Assembly (NCBI GenBank): GCA_031216915.1
Contig: CM062296.1
Location: forward strand, 797,773,022 to 797,837,021
Direction of reading: 5' to 3'
Source: Pictodentalium vernedei
Taxonomy: Eukaryota > Mollusca > Scaphopoda > Dentaliida > Dentaliidae
Length of the DNA: 64,000 nucleotides
Of the stretch, positions 54,246 to 64,000 are shown one piece after another. A model generated the notes under the pieces. That model saw nothing but the letters and a program-made list of their open reading frames with translations. It did not search any database and was not told the origin of the DNA. Every line of letters starts with the position of its first letter. Position 1 is the first letter of the stretch. A program made the position numbers and the translations under genes.

Positions 54246-55239
54246 AACAGTCAATAAATTAATTAGTGTTTAGTTGTTATAACTCCCTGTATTAATCACC
54301 AAACTCCATAAGAAAAGGATTCAACAGAATCATAACTACATAATGACACTGTAAACCCATTTTATTTAGCACCGACTATTTTACAGTGTTTGTCAAGTTA
54401 AATACCACACAAGTAAGTCGACAGGTCAATACAGGCGTAAACAGAACTTGGCAGAACAGTTAATAAACTCATCATGTTTGGCTGAGGTTGACACACTAAC
54501 AAGTCCAACAATAAATTAACTGTTCATTTCTTGGCCAAAGAAGAGTCATCAGCACAAAATAAAGAGAGTCCAATTATAAACCGATGGTCATGAAACTTGA
54601 ATCCAACCCGTTTATCATCAGGGTTTCACTGGGGTGGCATGGGATCCCCTGAACGGCTCCATTCTCCTCGCCCTAAATTCCCCTAACGCACATTCCACAG
54701 TTGATATATAAATTGCTATGAGAAAGTCTGACATCGGGGAAAACGTGAAATAAAACTCTCATGCTATTAACACAACACATTTGACAGTAATAATCACGGG
54801 TTACACCAAACAAGAGCAGGAAATGCATTGTAAAATTATACATGAATGTTGGTCAGTGATCAATCAATGACACTCTCCAAGTTCGCAAAGACCACATGCG
54901 GGTTGTGCGACAGTGTATGTGAGCGTCGGCAAACTTCAAGTCAATCAGTGACTAATGTCACAATTGCATGCTTTTTGATTTCCACGAGATCGTTTCTGAA
55001 TAAACTGTTGTGACATATAATGGTTGTTGACACCCCTGTACACAGGGCTCAATTTAACTGGATTTGCATAGCGTTTTCGAATCAATTTTCAACTATGGGT
55101 AATCAATTTCACATGACAAAAACATATAAATAATAGGAATGCTAATCAAAATTTACCCCAAGTTAGTAAACTGCTAGTCAATTTTTTAAAATTAAATCGA
55201 CCCCTGCCTGTACACGCAATCGTTGTTGAATTAGATCAT
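54246..55239. other. Unassigned DNA
   Basis: No convincing ORF, tandem repeat or TE terminus. It could be host intergenic sequence or decayed element. Confidence 0.3.
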
Positions 55240-55842
55240 CCATGCCACCATGGACCAGTATTGTAAACCAATTTGAATCTGACCAATGAACAGATTGAAC
55301 GGAACTGAAATCAAGTGATGATCAGACCATTCACATAAGAGATGTAGAACAAAGACATAATGACACATGTGGGGGGTGATTTGCATGTATGTTCTTTGTT
55401 TTACTACTGGGACCTGACTCACTTAAAAGCCTTTCCCATAAACAATCTTCAATCCAAATTTGATTGAAATCTGATAACCCAAACCTTATAAAACAAAGAC
55501 ATAATGCCACATGTGGGGAGGTGATTTGCATGTATTTTCTCATTGCAGGGATATGACTCAATTGAAAGCCATTCCCATAAACAATATTCATTCCAAATTT
55601 CAGTGAAATCTGATAACCCAAATCTGAGATAAGAGACGAACAGACAAAAAATTGGCTATTTTACGAGACAAACGGCAATTTTTCAAAGTTAAAAGGGGGG
55701 ATAAGTCTAAAAAGTGAAAAGTAAAAAATATTATTAGAGACTCACTTGAAAGCCTTTCCCATAAACAATTTTCATTCCAGATTTCATTGAGATTCAATGA
55801 CCCAAACCTGAGATACAATGCAACAGACAAAAAATAAAATCT
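55240..55842. repeat. Satellite family 6, ~142-base units
   Basis: Repeated blocks: ACAAAGACATAATG at ~55349 and ~55493, and AAGCC.TTCCCATAAACAAT at ~55427, 55568 and 55751, each followed by CAAATTTCA.TGAAATCTGAT-like text. The right side breaks directly into DIRS E recombinase coding sequence at ~55843. Ends not identified. Confidence 0.55.
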
Positions 55843-56715
55843 GATTGACATTTATATATGCGCATAGCCCTGAATGGACACAGCAGAAGTCTATGGTTGT
55901 CAATAGACGGCAGAGCCTTTCTGGTAATAGGCTCAGGCCATTTATCTGGAGCCTGATTCTTAGCCAAAAATCCCACTTCCGCAGTAAGAGAAATGGTATT
56001 ACCCACACTACGATAGTGAGATTCGTCAACAGCTAAAGCATGAAGTTCACTAACTCTTCTAGCAGATGCAAAGGCTAAGAGAAATGCCATTTTATAGGTC
56101 AATAATTTGAACTCTACAACGGCTCAAACAGAGCTTCTTTAAGCTTCAACAGAACCCAAGCCAAATTCCACTTAGGAATTAATCTGAGGGTTCTAGATCT
56201 ATAAATAGAGAAATTTCTAACCAGTTTGGACAATGAAGCATTAGATCCAATTGCCAAGTTATCATGATGAGCGTAAGTGTCTGATAACATAGACCTTTAG
56301 CCCTTAATAGTGACAGGCTGCAGTTTGAGATCGTCAAACAAGTAGACCAGAAAGTTGGCAATATCCGGTATGGATGGATCATAGACGTTTATTGACTGAT
56401 CCTTACACCAACGGAAGAAAACCTTCCACTTCGCTGCGTAAATCAACGAAGAGGAGGACATCCTGCAGTTAGAAATTGCGTCCACTGCTCGTCCTGTAAA
56501 CTGTTTGCTGTGCAAGAAGGACCGCACAACAGAAATACATGAAAGTTGAGACCTTCTGGGTTGTGATGCAGTGTGTGTCACTTCGCCTGATAAAGAAGGT
56601 CCTCTCGCGAAGGAAGCTTCCGGGGAATGTCCCATAACAGACACCTGAGAAGATTGATCCACGGTTTCTGTGATGACAGAGGTGCTACTAGAATAATTTT
56701 GCAACAAGACTGTTT
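55843..56715 (-). pseudogene. DIRS E tyrosine recombinase, truncated
   Basis: The N-terminal part is clear: RSFLHSKQFTGRAVDAISN, WKVFFRWCKDQSINVYDPSI, FLVYLFDDLKLQPVTIKG, then (after a frame break near 56290) the core to ASARRVSELHALAVDESHY (first catalytic Arg) and LPSIDNHRLLLCPFRAMRIY. The sequence leaves homology right after this, so the HxxR and Tyr part is absent. Non-functional. Confidence 0.8.
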
Positions 56716-57660
56716 GATCTTTAACAGAATCTGCTCAATCAATGGAGTTGGAGGATATCCTATCATTCCGTCTCATGAGATTGACAGAGCACCTACTGCA
56801 TACGCTCTATGGTTTGGACATGGTGACATGAACGTCGGTAACTGACTGTTCAGGTGTGTTGCAAGCAGATCTATCATGGGTCGATCCCACTGGTAGCAAA
56901 TCTGTCTAAGAAACTTGTTTGTTGAGTGTCCACTCCGATGGCAACAGGCAACCTTTCCGAGATAGTGAGTCTGCTAATATGTTTAGACGACCCGGTATAT
57001 GATGGACAGAAAGCTGAACATGATGATTCATGACATATAGAAGAATCTTCTCCATTTGATCGCATAATGGAATCGAATGAGTGTCACCTTGGTTCCTGAT
57101 ATACACTACGACTGTCGAGTTGTCCGACAAAATCTGAACTTGAGCATCCGCTAGAATGTGAATCCAATGTTGTAGCGCTAACCATATTGACATCATCTCC
57201 TTGATATTTATGTGTTTCTCTAGGAACCAAGGGTCCCAAAGACCCTGACACTTCAAGTCTGCGGGGCTCAGGGTCGCGCCCCACCCCTTTAGACTTGCAT
57301 TGTCATAATCGTGAAAGCCGGATCCGGCAGTTGCAGCGAAACTCCTTGAGTTAACCACTGAATATCTGCCCAAATCTGGACCTTTTGTTTTACTAGGTCC
57401 GTTAAAACAATACTGGTCTCGAGCAAATGCATCTTCACACTCCAGTTCTGTATAAAGAATATCTGGAGGGGACGCGTGCGTAGTCGGCCCATTGGAATAA
57501 GATCCGCAGCCGCTCTGCACAATCCCATCAGTCGCATAAATTCCCTGTTAATGTGTCTGAGTGTAGACAAAAGTGAACATAACAACTGACTAATTTTGCT
57601 CTGGGTAACGGCAGACAAACCAGATTGTTCTGAGTCTCGAAGCTCATCCGAAGTGAATGA
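56716..57660 (-). pseudogene. DIRS E RNase H region
   Basis: Contains LQLPDPAFTIMT followed by a frameshift, then WGATLSPADLKCQG, EMMSIWLALQHWIH, LSDNSTVVVYIRNQGDT, PGRLNILADSLSRKG. Downstream is the IGYPPTPLI stretch. The order and motifs match copies B and C; at least one shift splits the first RNase H Asp motif from the rest. Confidence 0.75.
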
Positions 57661-58500
57661 ACGACTTGGACGGATCTAGATCTGACTTTTTCTTATTTAT
57701 TATGAAACCGAGACATGGGAGCACTTGAAGCAGACTCTGAACATCGTTCTGAAGAACAATTTTGTTGCCATATCTCTGAAGAATGTCGTCCAAGTAAGCT
57801 GACGTTACTGCAGACAAATGAGCTCGGAAATGAGACATTACCGAGTTCATTATTCGAGTGAATGCCCAGGGAGTCACGTTCAGACCGAAGCACATCGCTC
57901 GGAACTGATACATTTTCCCTTGTACAGCGAACCGGAGGTACTTTCTGAATGCTGGATGTACCATGACATGAAAGTATGCATCTTTTAGTTCTATGCTTCC
58001 CGCATAGTCGTTCACTCGAATGCTCGCCCTCACCGACCGAATGGTCTCCATATAGAAATTCGGAGCCACGATAAGCTTGTTTATCCAGCTCAAGTCTATT
58101 ACCAGTACTGTCTGGCTTTGGTACGAGGAACAGGTGACTGTGAAACCTTGAGAATTTTGATTCTCGATGACCTCTATTGCTTCCTTTGATAAGAGAGCTT
58201 GTCCCTCCGCTAGTAGAGACTCTCTTTTGCAAGGATTTGACAGAAGATTTGTCCAACGCAGACATCTTGTTAGTGGTGGTTTCGCTCGGAATGTTAACCA
58301 TAGGCCATCTGAGACTACACTTCTCACCCACTGATCTTCCATAATTGTTATCCAGTTTTTCACGAAGCTTGATAACCTTCCGCCAACTGGCAGGCAATAG
58401 AGGTCCTGACCATCACCTGTACGACCTGCGAGGCCTACGGGAGGAGAAACCACGTCCTCCCTGCCAAGAGCTTTGACCCGTTGGCTTAGGGGCGTCTGAC
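57644..58500 (-). pseudogene. DIRS E reverse transcriptase
   Basis: A 269-residue open piece (58453-57644) has VIDLSWINKLI, SIELKDAYFHV (Asp retained, first Asp of SIDL changed to Glu), CFGLNVTPWAFT, SAYLDDILQRY (catalytic YLDD kept) and LDPSKSFIHFG. The finger motif before VIDLSW is damaged (SYQSQTVLVIDL). Broken from RNase H by a frameshift near 57650. Likely inactive. Confidence 0.8.
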
Positions 58501-60555
58501 CGGTAGTCTCAATCAGACCTACTCCCCTTTCCCGAGTCGCTGTACTGACGACCTCTAGAGTAATTATAGGAGGGTTTCCTATACCCTCGTGAGGAGTCCC
58601 CTTTTGACGTATTCTGGCTGGGATGTCCTCCTTTTCTCTTTTCTGCTGCAGTGGGTTGATTTGACGCCGACTTTAGAAGCAGAGAATTAGACGCTTTCTT
58701 AGTAGCCTGATCAAAGACTAATGAAAGCTTGTTGTAAAATATAGTATGTTCGGAAACCGGAGCAACTCGAAGAGAGTTTTTCACCTTGTCATCTATCAAA
58801 GATGACGACGCAAGAGCACCATCACGTCTAATTAACTCCAGATTAGCCACTATTAGGGCGGAGTTATACGTGGTATACATAATTGCCCTGGAAAGAACTC
58901 TTAGAGAGGTACGAAGGTCCACAAATTCCTTTCTGTTGAGACGTTGCGCCAAAACTCTTATATGGTGATCTGCTTACGACATAGCATCCAAATTCACTCC
59001 ATTAGAAGAAATTGTCGTCCCAATTGTGTCCGAGTGAATTGTAAATGAACCAGGCTAGGATACTTCTAGATCCTCGGCCTGCTCATCCAAACAAAGAGGA
59101 ACTCTCTGAACATCTTCACCGACCATTTTAAATGAACGTGGTCCAAGAAACAGTAAATTTATAGAAGATGATGTCAAGAAACCGCCTTTCTTCTTTCCAC
59201 TGGAGAGATTAAATACGGCCTCGTCTAAATGGCCGAAGACCTGCGACACCTGCCTTGGCTGAACCGGAAAAGAAAAGACTTCCTCCTTTGTCCGGATAAA
59301 GTCTGCGTCCATCGATGCAGCGGTTTCTTTCTAGTCGTCGCAGCATTCTGATTCACTGGAACAAATTCAGGGTAGTATTGATGCGATTAAATCCATTGCA
59401 ACCATGTGTTGTTCCGAAAGGGAAGGGTAATCTTCTTCCAAATCCCTTTCACCATCCGAGAGAATCAGTTGCGAATCTCTGTCATTTGCATCTGAATGAA
59501 CAGATGACTGGACCGCCCAGCACCGTCCCACAGCTCAGGTTCTGAGACTGTAGTAGGCTGCTCTTGCCCTTGCTGGGATGCTATGATCAGCTGTGCAATC
59601 TGCGACAGCAAGTCTGTTATGGAGGCCTGAGGAGCACCGGCCTTCTGTTTTTTCGCCGCTTACTGCTCCTGGAACGGTGTGTCCGAGATGGCTCTTTTCT
59701 CTAAACTTCCCGATGAACAAGGCCTCGTCTCCCTAGCTACCGGATGGTCAGACTTCGCAGACGATGAGTGGTCCTTTCTTGGCGATGCAGGCTGGATATC
59801 CGAAGTCGGGTAACTAGGGTGCATTCATGTGTGCTTTGTAGATGATGTGGAAGAAGCCGTAACTCTAGCCGAGGCCAGGTGCGATCTATATGAAGCATCC
59901 TGGACGGAAGGTGCAGACGTATGCTCCGACTCACGCAAGTTTTTTATCACAACATCTGGCCCCAGATGTTGCTGGGAAAGAGAGGGACCTCTCACACTCG
60001 CGACCCTTTCAGACCTCGTTGAGCTTCCCACGGTACTTGTTGGCTTTTTCCTCTGTTCCAGCGTCACTGGGTGAGCATGTTTATGTTTTAAGGTTTTCGC
60101 TCCACCCAATCCACTTTTATCGACCACAATGGACACACCTGACACCCAAGGATGGAGTAACCGCTTCACCAGTCAAGCTAGCTGCAGACAAGGGACTAAA
60201 ACCACCGACCAGTGGCTTTATCCCGTCTAATATTCATGAGCACCTTGGCAGCTAGCTCTGTTTGCTCATCAGAGTGGGACGAGGGTAGCACACTTTCTCT
60301 TGGTGTTACATAACCATCACCATGTTCTTGTTCCTCTGAAAAAGAAACAGAAACTTGACCGACTTTGTGGCGGGAGGACCGTCATTGGCCTCTCACCACT
60401 AACAACATACCGTGACACCCGTGTTCAACGTTGTCATCCCATCTGACACATGTAAGATAAGAATTAGTAGGAGTACATCGACTACAAGCAAGGCAACAAG
60501 CATGTAAATCTGAAGTAGATTTCCTAGCCTTGCATTTTGATCAAAAAGCTTTCAT
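58501..60555 (-). pseudogene. DIRS E gag
   Basis: Start codon 60553-60555 gives MKAF and then a TGA, followed in the same frame by SKCKARKSTSDLHACCLACS, the Cys/His-rich Gag start. Later pieces align with C: LNRKEFVDLRTSLRVLSRAI and TVANLELIRRDGALA-like text near 58780-58860, and an Arg/Gly/Ser tail (SRGYRKPSYNYSRGRQYSDS). Several shifts and stops. Confidence 0.75.
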
Positions 60556-61270
60556 AATTAATCAAAACAAAGTCGACAGTACTCCTACCAACTCCACAAT
60601 AAATATATGATAAAGATACATAATAAACAACATTCAAAATACAAATCGAAAAATTAATTTCAAAACAATTTTAGAAAACATTTTGACAAAAGCCTAAGTT
60701 CCCAAAGGGAACAAGATGAGCCCAAAGGTATCCCGGTAGAGCTTAAGTGTGGACAAAATTCCAAAAATAATTGCTACACTACCAGAATAACATAATATGT
60801 ATCTTACAACAATCCTACAGTAAAAGAAATAGCAAACTACATATATTTATAAGACGTTGCAAATGTAAACAACGTCACAAGGAAAAACTGGAAACAAGAC
60901 CCCAGGCACTAAATAAAAAGGCCCAAAGTCAGTAACAGATTTTAAACTATCCGATGTAAAGCAAGATCTTCAGATGAAGAAACAACGATACATCGGATAC
61001 AAGATGCATGACCAAATGCCTAAACACCCCTAGGGTGAGGATGTAACCATGGGGGATATACAGAATAAACATTCTGTATAAGACGTCAAACTCCCAAGAA
61101 ATTTATAAAAAAAATTCCAAAAAGTAAGCCAAAAAGCTTGGGAGTTTAACAGGAGTGCTTCAAGGAAGGATAGGGAAGGAACACTTAACAAACAGTGGAT
61201 AAATCATTAGCTAGAATGATGACATCAGGCCCATGTCCTGAAATTGGGAAACATGAAATAATTTTGATAA
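60556..61270 (-). other. DIRS E leader upstream of gag
   Basis: Non-coding; collinear with F 47736-48340 and G 29036-29660. Ends TAATTTTGATAA at the HINE1 insertion. Confidence 0.6.
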
Positions 61271-61951
61271 TGAAAGTGTCAATGACATTGTAGCTTAACT
61301 TGACTGTTTGTTGTGATTGATGAAAAGGATAATGTTCAATGTTTATGAAAGGATTATGAAATAAGACAACAATTGTGATAATTGGGAATATGTTCATTTC
61401 TGTTTCCTGTATGCTATATTTTTAATAAAAATAATATGAGGTATACAATGTACTAAAGAGCTGAGGGGTGGGTTAATATGACTTCACAGTTAATGTATGA
61501 GGCCCTCACAGTTAACGTATGTCAACGAAAGTTACCAAGTTACAGTGAAATTATTCCAAAACGAGTCATCCTATCAAGTTACATTGAACTTCCTTCATAA
61601 ATATGGCCTGTAGACTGTGCTAAAGGTTTTCAGGCTTCAGGCCTATGTGGTCATGATGGTTGACCGATTGCAACTAGAAGGGAACATCCTCATCTCGACA
61701 TTATACTGAGTCATTCTACTAAGTTACAAGGAAATCCCTTCACAAATATGACCTGTAGTCTTTACTAAAGTTCTTGGGGTTTTGGGCTCGGGAAGTCATC
61801 ATGGTTGAATGATCGTGATCAAAAGAGGACGTTGTCATCTGGGCATCATCTGGAGTGATCCTATGAAATTGCAATGAAATCCCTTCATAAATATGACCTG
61901 TAGACTGTGCTCAAGGTTTTAGGGCTTTGGGCCCCTGAAGCCGTCACAGTT

Positions 61952-62307
61952 ATTTATTTATTTATTGGTGTTTAAGGTCACATATTTCTGCACAATAACT
62001 AACCATGACCGTGACAGTTTTACAGGTGGAGGAAGCCGGAGTACCCGGAGAGAACCACCGAGCAACAGCGAGCAACTGTCAGCTCCCCAACATTCCAACT
62101 CCACACAAGCAGGGTTAGCATTGGTTGAAGACAGGTGCACCATCGATGTGCAGTACGCCTTAGTACACAGCGTCACCGTGCCCCCACGTGGGCAATGGGG
62201 TGAAGTGTCTTGCCCAAGGACACAACGCGGTAGCCGCAGGTGGGATTCGAACCGAGGACCTCTCGGCTTGCAGCCTGCACCTCTACCAACTGAGCCACTG
62301 CGCCCCC
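61952..62307 (-). mobile_element. tRNA-derived SINE with 12-bp target duplication
   Basis: On the minus strand: tRNA-like head with A-box TGGCTCAGTTGGTAGAG (62281-62297) and B-box GGTTCGAATCC (about 62243-62253), body with TTGGGCAAGACACTTCACC, conserved TCTCCGGGTACTCCGGCTTC block near 62035-62065, and a 3' tail of AATAAATAAATAAATAA. The target duplication GCCGTCACAGTT lies at 61940-61951 and 62308-62319, inside a HINE1 monomer. Same family as 26939-27260. Confidence 0.88.
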
Positions 62308-62549
62308 GCCGTCACAGTTGACCAATCTTGACCAAAAGAGGATGTCATCATCTAGGCATTATATGGAGTCAACCTAACAAGGTACAATGAATTCCTTCCA
62401 TAAATACGACCTATAGACTATGCTAAAGGTTTTTGGGGTTTGGGCTCGGGCAGCCATCAAGGATGAATGATCGCGACCATAAGGGGACATTCTCATCTAG
62501 AAATATTTGGAGTCATCCTACCAAGTTACAATGAAATCCCTTCATAAAT

Positions 62550-63236
62550 CGATGGGTTAGAGCTAAAACCATGTATCTCCATTTTCCACAGTTTTTCAGC
62601 AGAGCAAATTTTAACTTCATCACCTGTTGCCTTGTTAATTGCATTGGGTTGGATAAATTCAAATTCACAGTCATAAATATTTGTATATACTTGACAACAA
62701 TATAAAAGTGCATTTCCAAAACAGTTTACATAAATCCAATTAAAGTCTCCCCAATTAGACATGTGTCAGATAAGTGGTTTTAACAATGCAGAAACTGCCA
62801 CCTGTTCCCAGTAATGGAACGGGAGAGTTAAGTATTTAAAGCTGATGTAATCTGGCAGTGTGTGTGGGTGTATCACATTACAGTCATGTGGAGTGTAAAA
62901 TGAATGTATAGAGGCTTATTGCGGATTATTCACACCAGATGTCAGAGGAACTCCCAAAGTAATAACCTGTTAACTGTAGGGAATTGATTTTACTATGAGA
63001 GAAATATTCACCCCATAATAGATAGAAATGGTAAAACCAACTATGTAAGGTTACACTCTCTTAGCAGGTCTGATGGAGAGATAATTGGTTAATATTCTGG
63101 TCATATATTATGAAAGTGACCACATACAAGTCAGCAGATTAGACCAAATAAAAGAGCACATTTTTCCTTATTAGAGGACAACAAAACCCAAATATACAAA
63201 ATTTCTTCGGATACCTGGTTTTAGCCTTAACCCATC
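62550..63236. mobile_element. Non-autonomous TIR element, unclassified
   Basis: 687-base insertion between HINE1 monomers. Its ends are GATGGGTTAGAGCTAAAACC and (reverse complement) GATGGGTTAAGGCTAAAACC. A short AAAT repeat flanks it; the exact duplication is unclear. Internally AT-rich, with no significant ORF. Confidence 0.6.
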
Positions 63237-64000
63237 AAAATATGACCTGTAGATTGCACTAAAGGTTTTCGATCTTTGGGCCCCTGTAGCCATCACAGTT
63301 GCCCAATCGCGTCCAAAAGGGGACATTCTCATCTAGACATTATATGAAGTCAACCTACCAAGTTACAATGAAATCCCTTCATAAATATGACCTGTAGACT
63401 GTGCTAAAGGCTTTCGGGTTTCGGGCTCGAGCAGCCATCATGGTTGAATGATCACAACCAAAAGGGGTCATTCTCATCTGAGCATCATCTGGAGTGATCC
63501 TACGAAGTTACAATGAAATCCCTTCATAAATATGACCTGTAGACTGTGCTCAAGGTTTTAGGGCTTCGGGCCCCTGTAGCCATCACAGTTGACCAAGTAA
63601 GACCAAAAGGGGATGTCATCATCTAGGCATTATATAGAATCAACCTAACAGGTTACAATGAAATTCTTACATACATACGACCTATAGACTATGCTAAAGG
63701 TTTTTGGGCTCGGGCAGCCATCAAGGCTGAATGATTGCAACCAAAAGGGGACGTTCTCATCTAGACATTATTTGGAGTCATCCTACCAAGCTACAATGAA
63801 ATCCCTTCATAAATATGACCTGTAGACTGTGCTAAAGGTTTTCGGGCTTTGGGCTCCTGTAGCCATCACAGTTGCCCAATCACGTCCAAAAGGGGACGTT
63901 CTCATCTAGACATTATATGAAGTCAACCTACCAAGTTACAATGAAATCCCTCCATAAATATGACCAGTAGACTGTGCTAAAGGTTTTCAGGTTTTGGGCT

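Larger units (their letters stand above)
55843..61270 (-). mobile_element. DIRS type-2 retrotransposon, copy E (3'-truncated)
   Basis: Recombinase, RNase H, RT, gag and leader in order on the minus strand. It lacks the sense-3' part of the recombinase, the ICR and the left ITR, because it joins a tandem array at 55843. On the other side a HINE1 insertion starts at 61271 and the right ITR lies beyond the window. It is diverged and frame-broken, older-looking than B and C. Confidence 0.85.
61271..64000 (-). mobile_element. HINE1 Helentron-like element, copy c (runs off right edge)
   Basis: Left end TGAAAGTGTCAATGACATTG, then TAGCTTAACTTG. Monomers follow in the order (variant A)-B-C-D, interrupted by a SINE in monomer C (61952-62307) and a TIR element in the next junction (62550-63236), then A-B-C-D-A to the window edge. 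Inserted at the same leader position of DIRS E as copy b in DIRS B. Confidence 0.85.

Overview
This is a eukaryotic genomic window, AT-rich, almost certainly from a marine invertebrate. A mollusc or other lophotrochozoan is my best guess, judged from the style of its DIRS retrotransposons, its Helentron-like satellite elements and its tRNA-SINEs; the species cannot be named from this sequence. I find no host gene. Nearly everything I can interpret is transposable-element DNA inserted into other transposable-element DNA, often three or four levels deep.

Layout. (1) 1-7637: the end of a DIRS-type retrotransposon lies inside half of a piggyBac-type MITE. The MITE sits in the 3' end of a LINE reverse-transcriptase gene, and that gene is split by a second DIRS copy (A, 523-7438). 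(2) 8501-12879: two satellite-bearing, Helentron-like families (called HINE2 and HINE1 here). (3) 12880-26105: a dead hAT transposon whose transposase gene is split by DIRS copy B (15484-25869), which itself carries a HINE1 insertion. (4) 26106-31375: hAT 3' remnants, a SINE, a HINE1 tail, an internally deleted DIRS copy (G) carrying a foldback MITE, and a complete piggyBac MITE. (5) 31378-52906: one pogo/Tigger transposon of about 2.8 kb, swollen to 21.5 kb. It contains DIRS copy F (itself holding HINE3, the best-preserved DIRS copy C at 37079-44591, and a hAT MITE), plus two further satellite elements. (6) 52909-55842: two more short-period tandem arrays and unassigned DNA. (7) 55843-64000: truncated DIRS copy E, then a HINE1 copy holding a SINE and a TIR element.

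DIRS elements. Two subfamilies are present: type 1 (A, B, C, the left-edge end) and type 2 (E, F, G). They lie on the minus strand and encode, in sense order, a Gag-like protein, reverse transcriptase plus RNase H, and a tyrosine recombinase. They have inverted terminal repeats and an internal complementary region that spells the junction of the two element ends, as expected for replication through a circle and recombinase-mediated integration without target duplication. Only the Gag frame of copy C is intact; every pol or recombinase frame I checked is broken.

Helentron-like elements. HINE1, HINE2 and HINE3 share an architecture: a short subterminal inverted repeat, a stem-loop close to one end, a hairpin at the other, A/T-rich insertion sites with no target duplication, and a different tandem repeat in the middle of each family. 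HINE1 has a four-monomer higher-order repeat. HINE copies landed at the same two positions of different DIRS elements. These modular satellite carriers and their use of DIRS elements as landing sites are the most interesting signals here.
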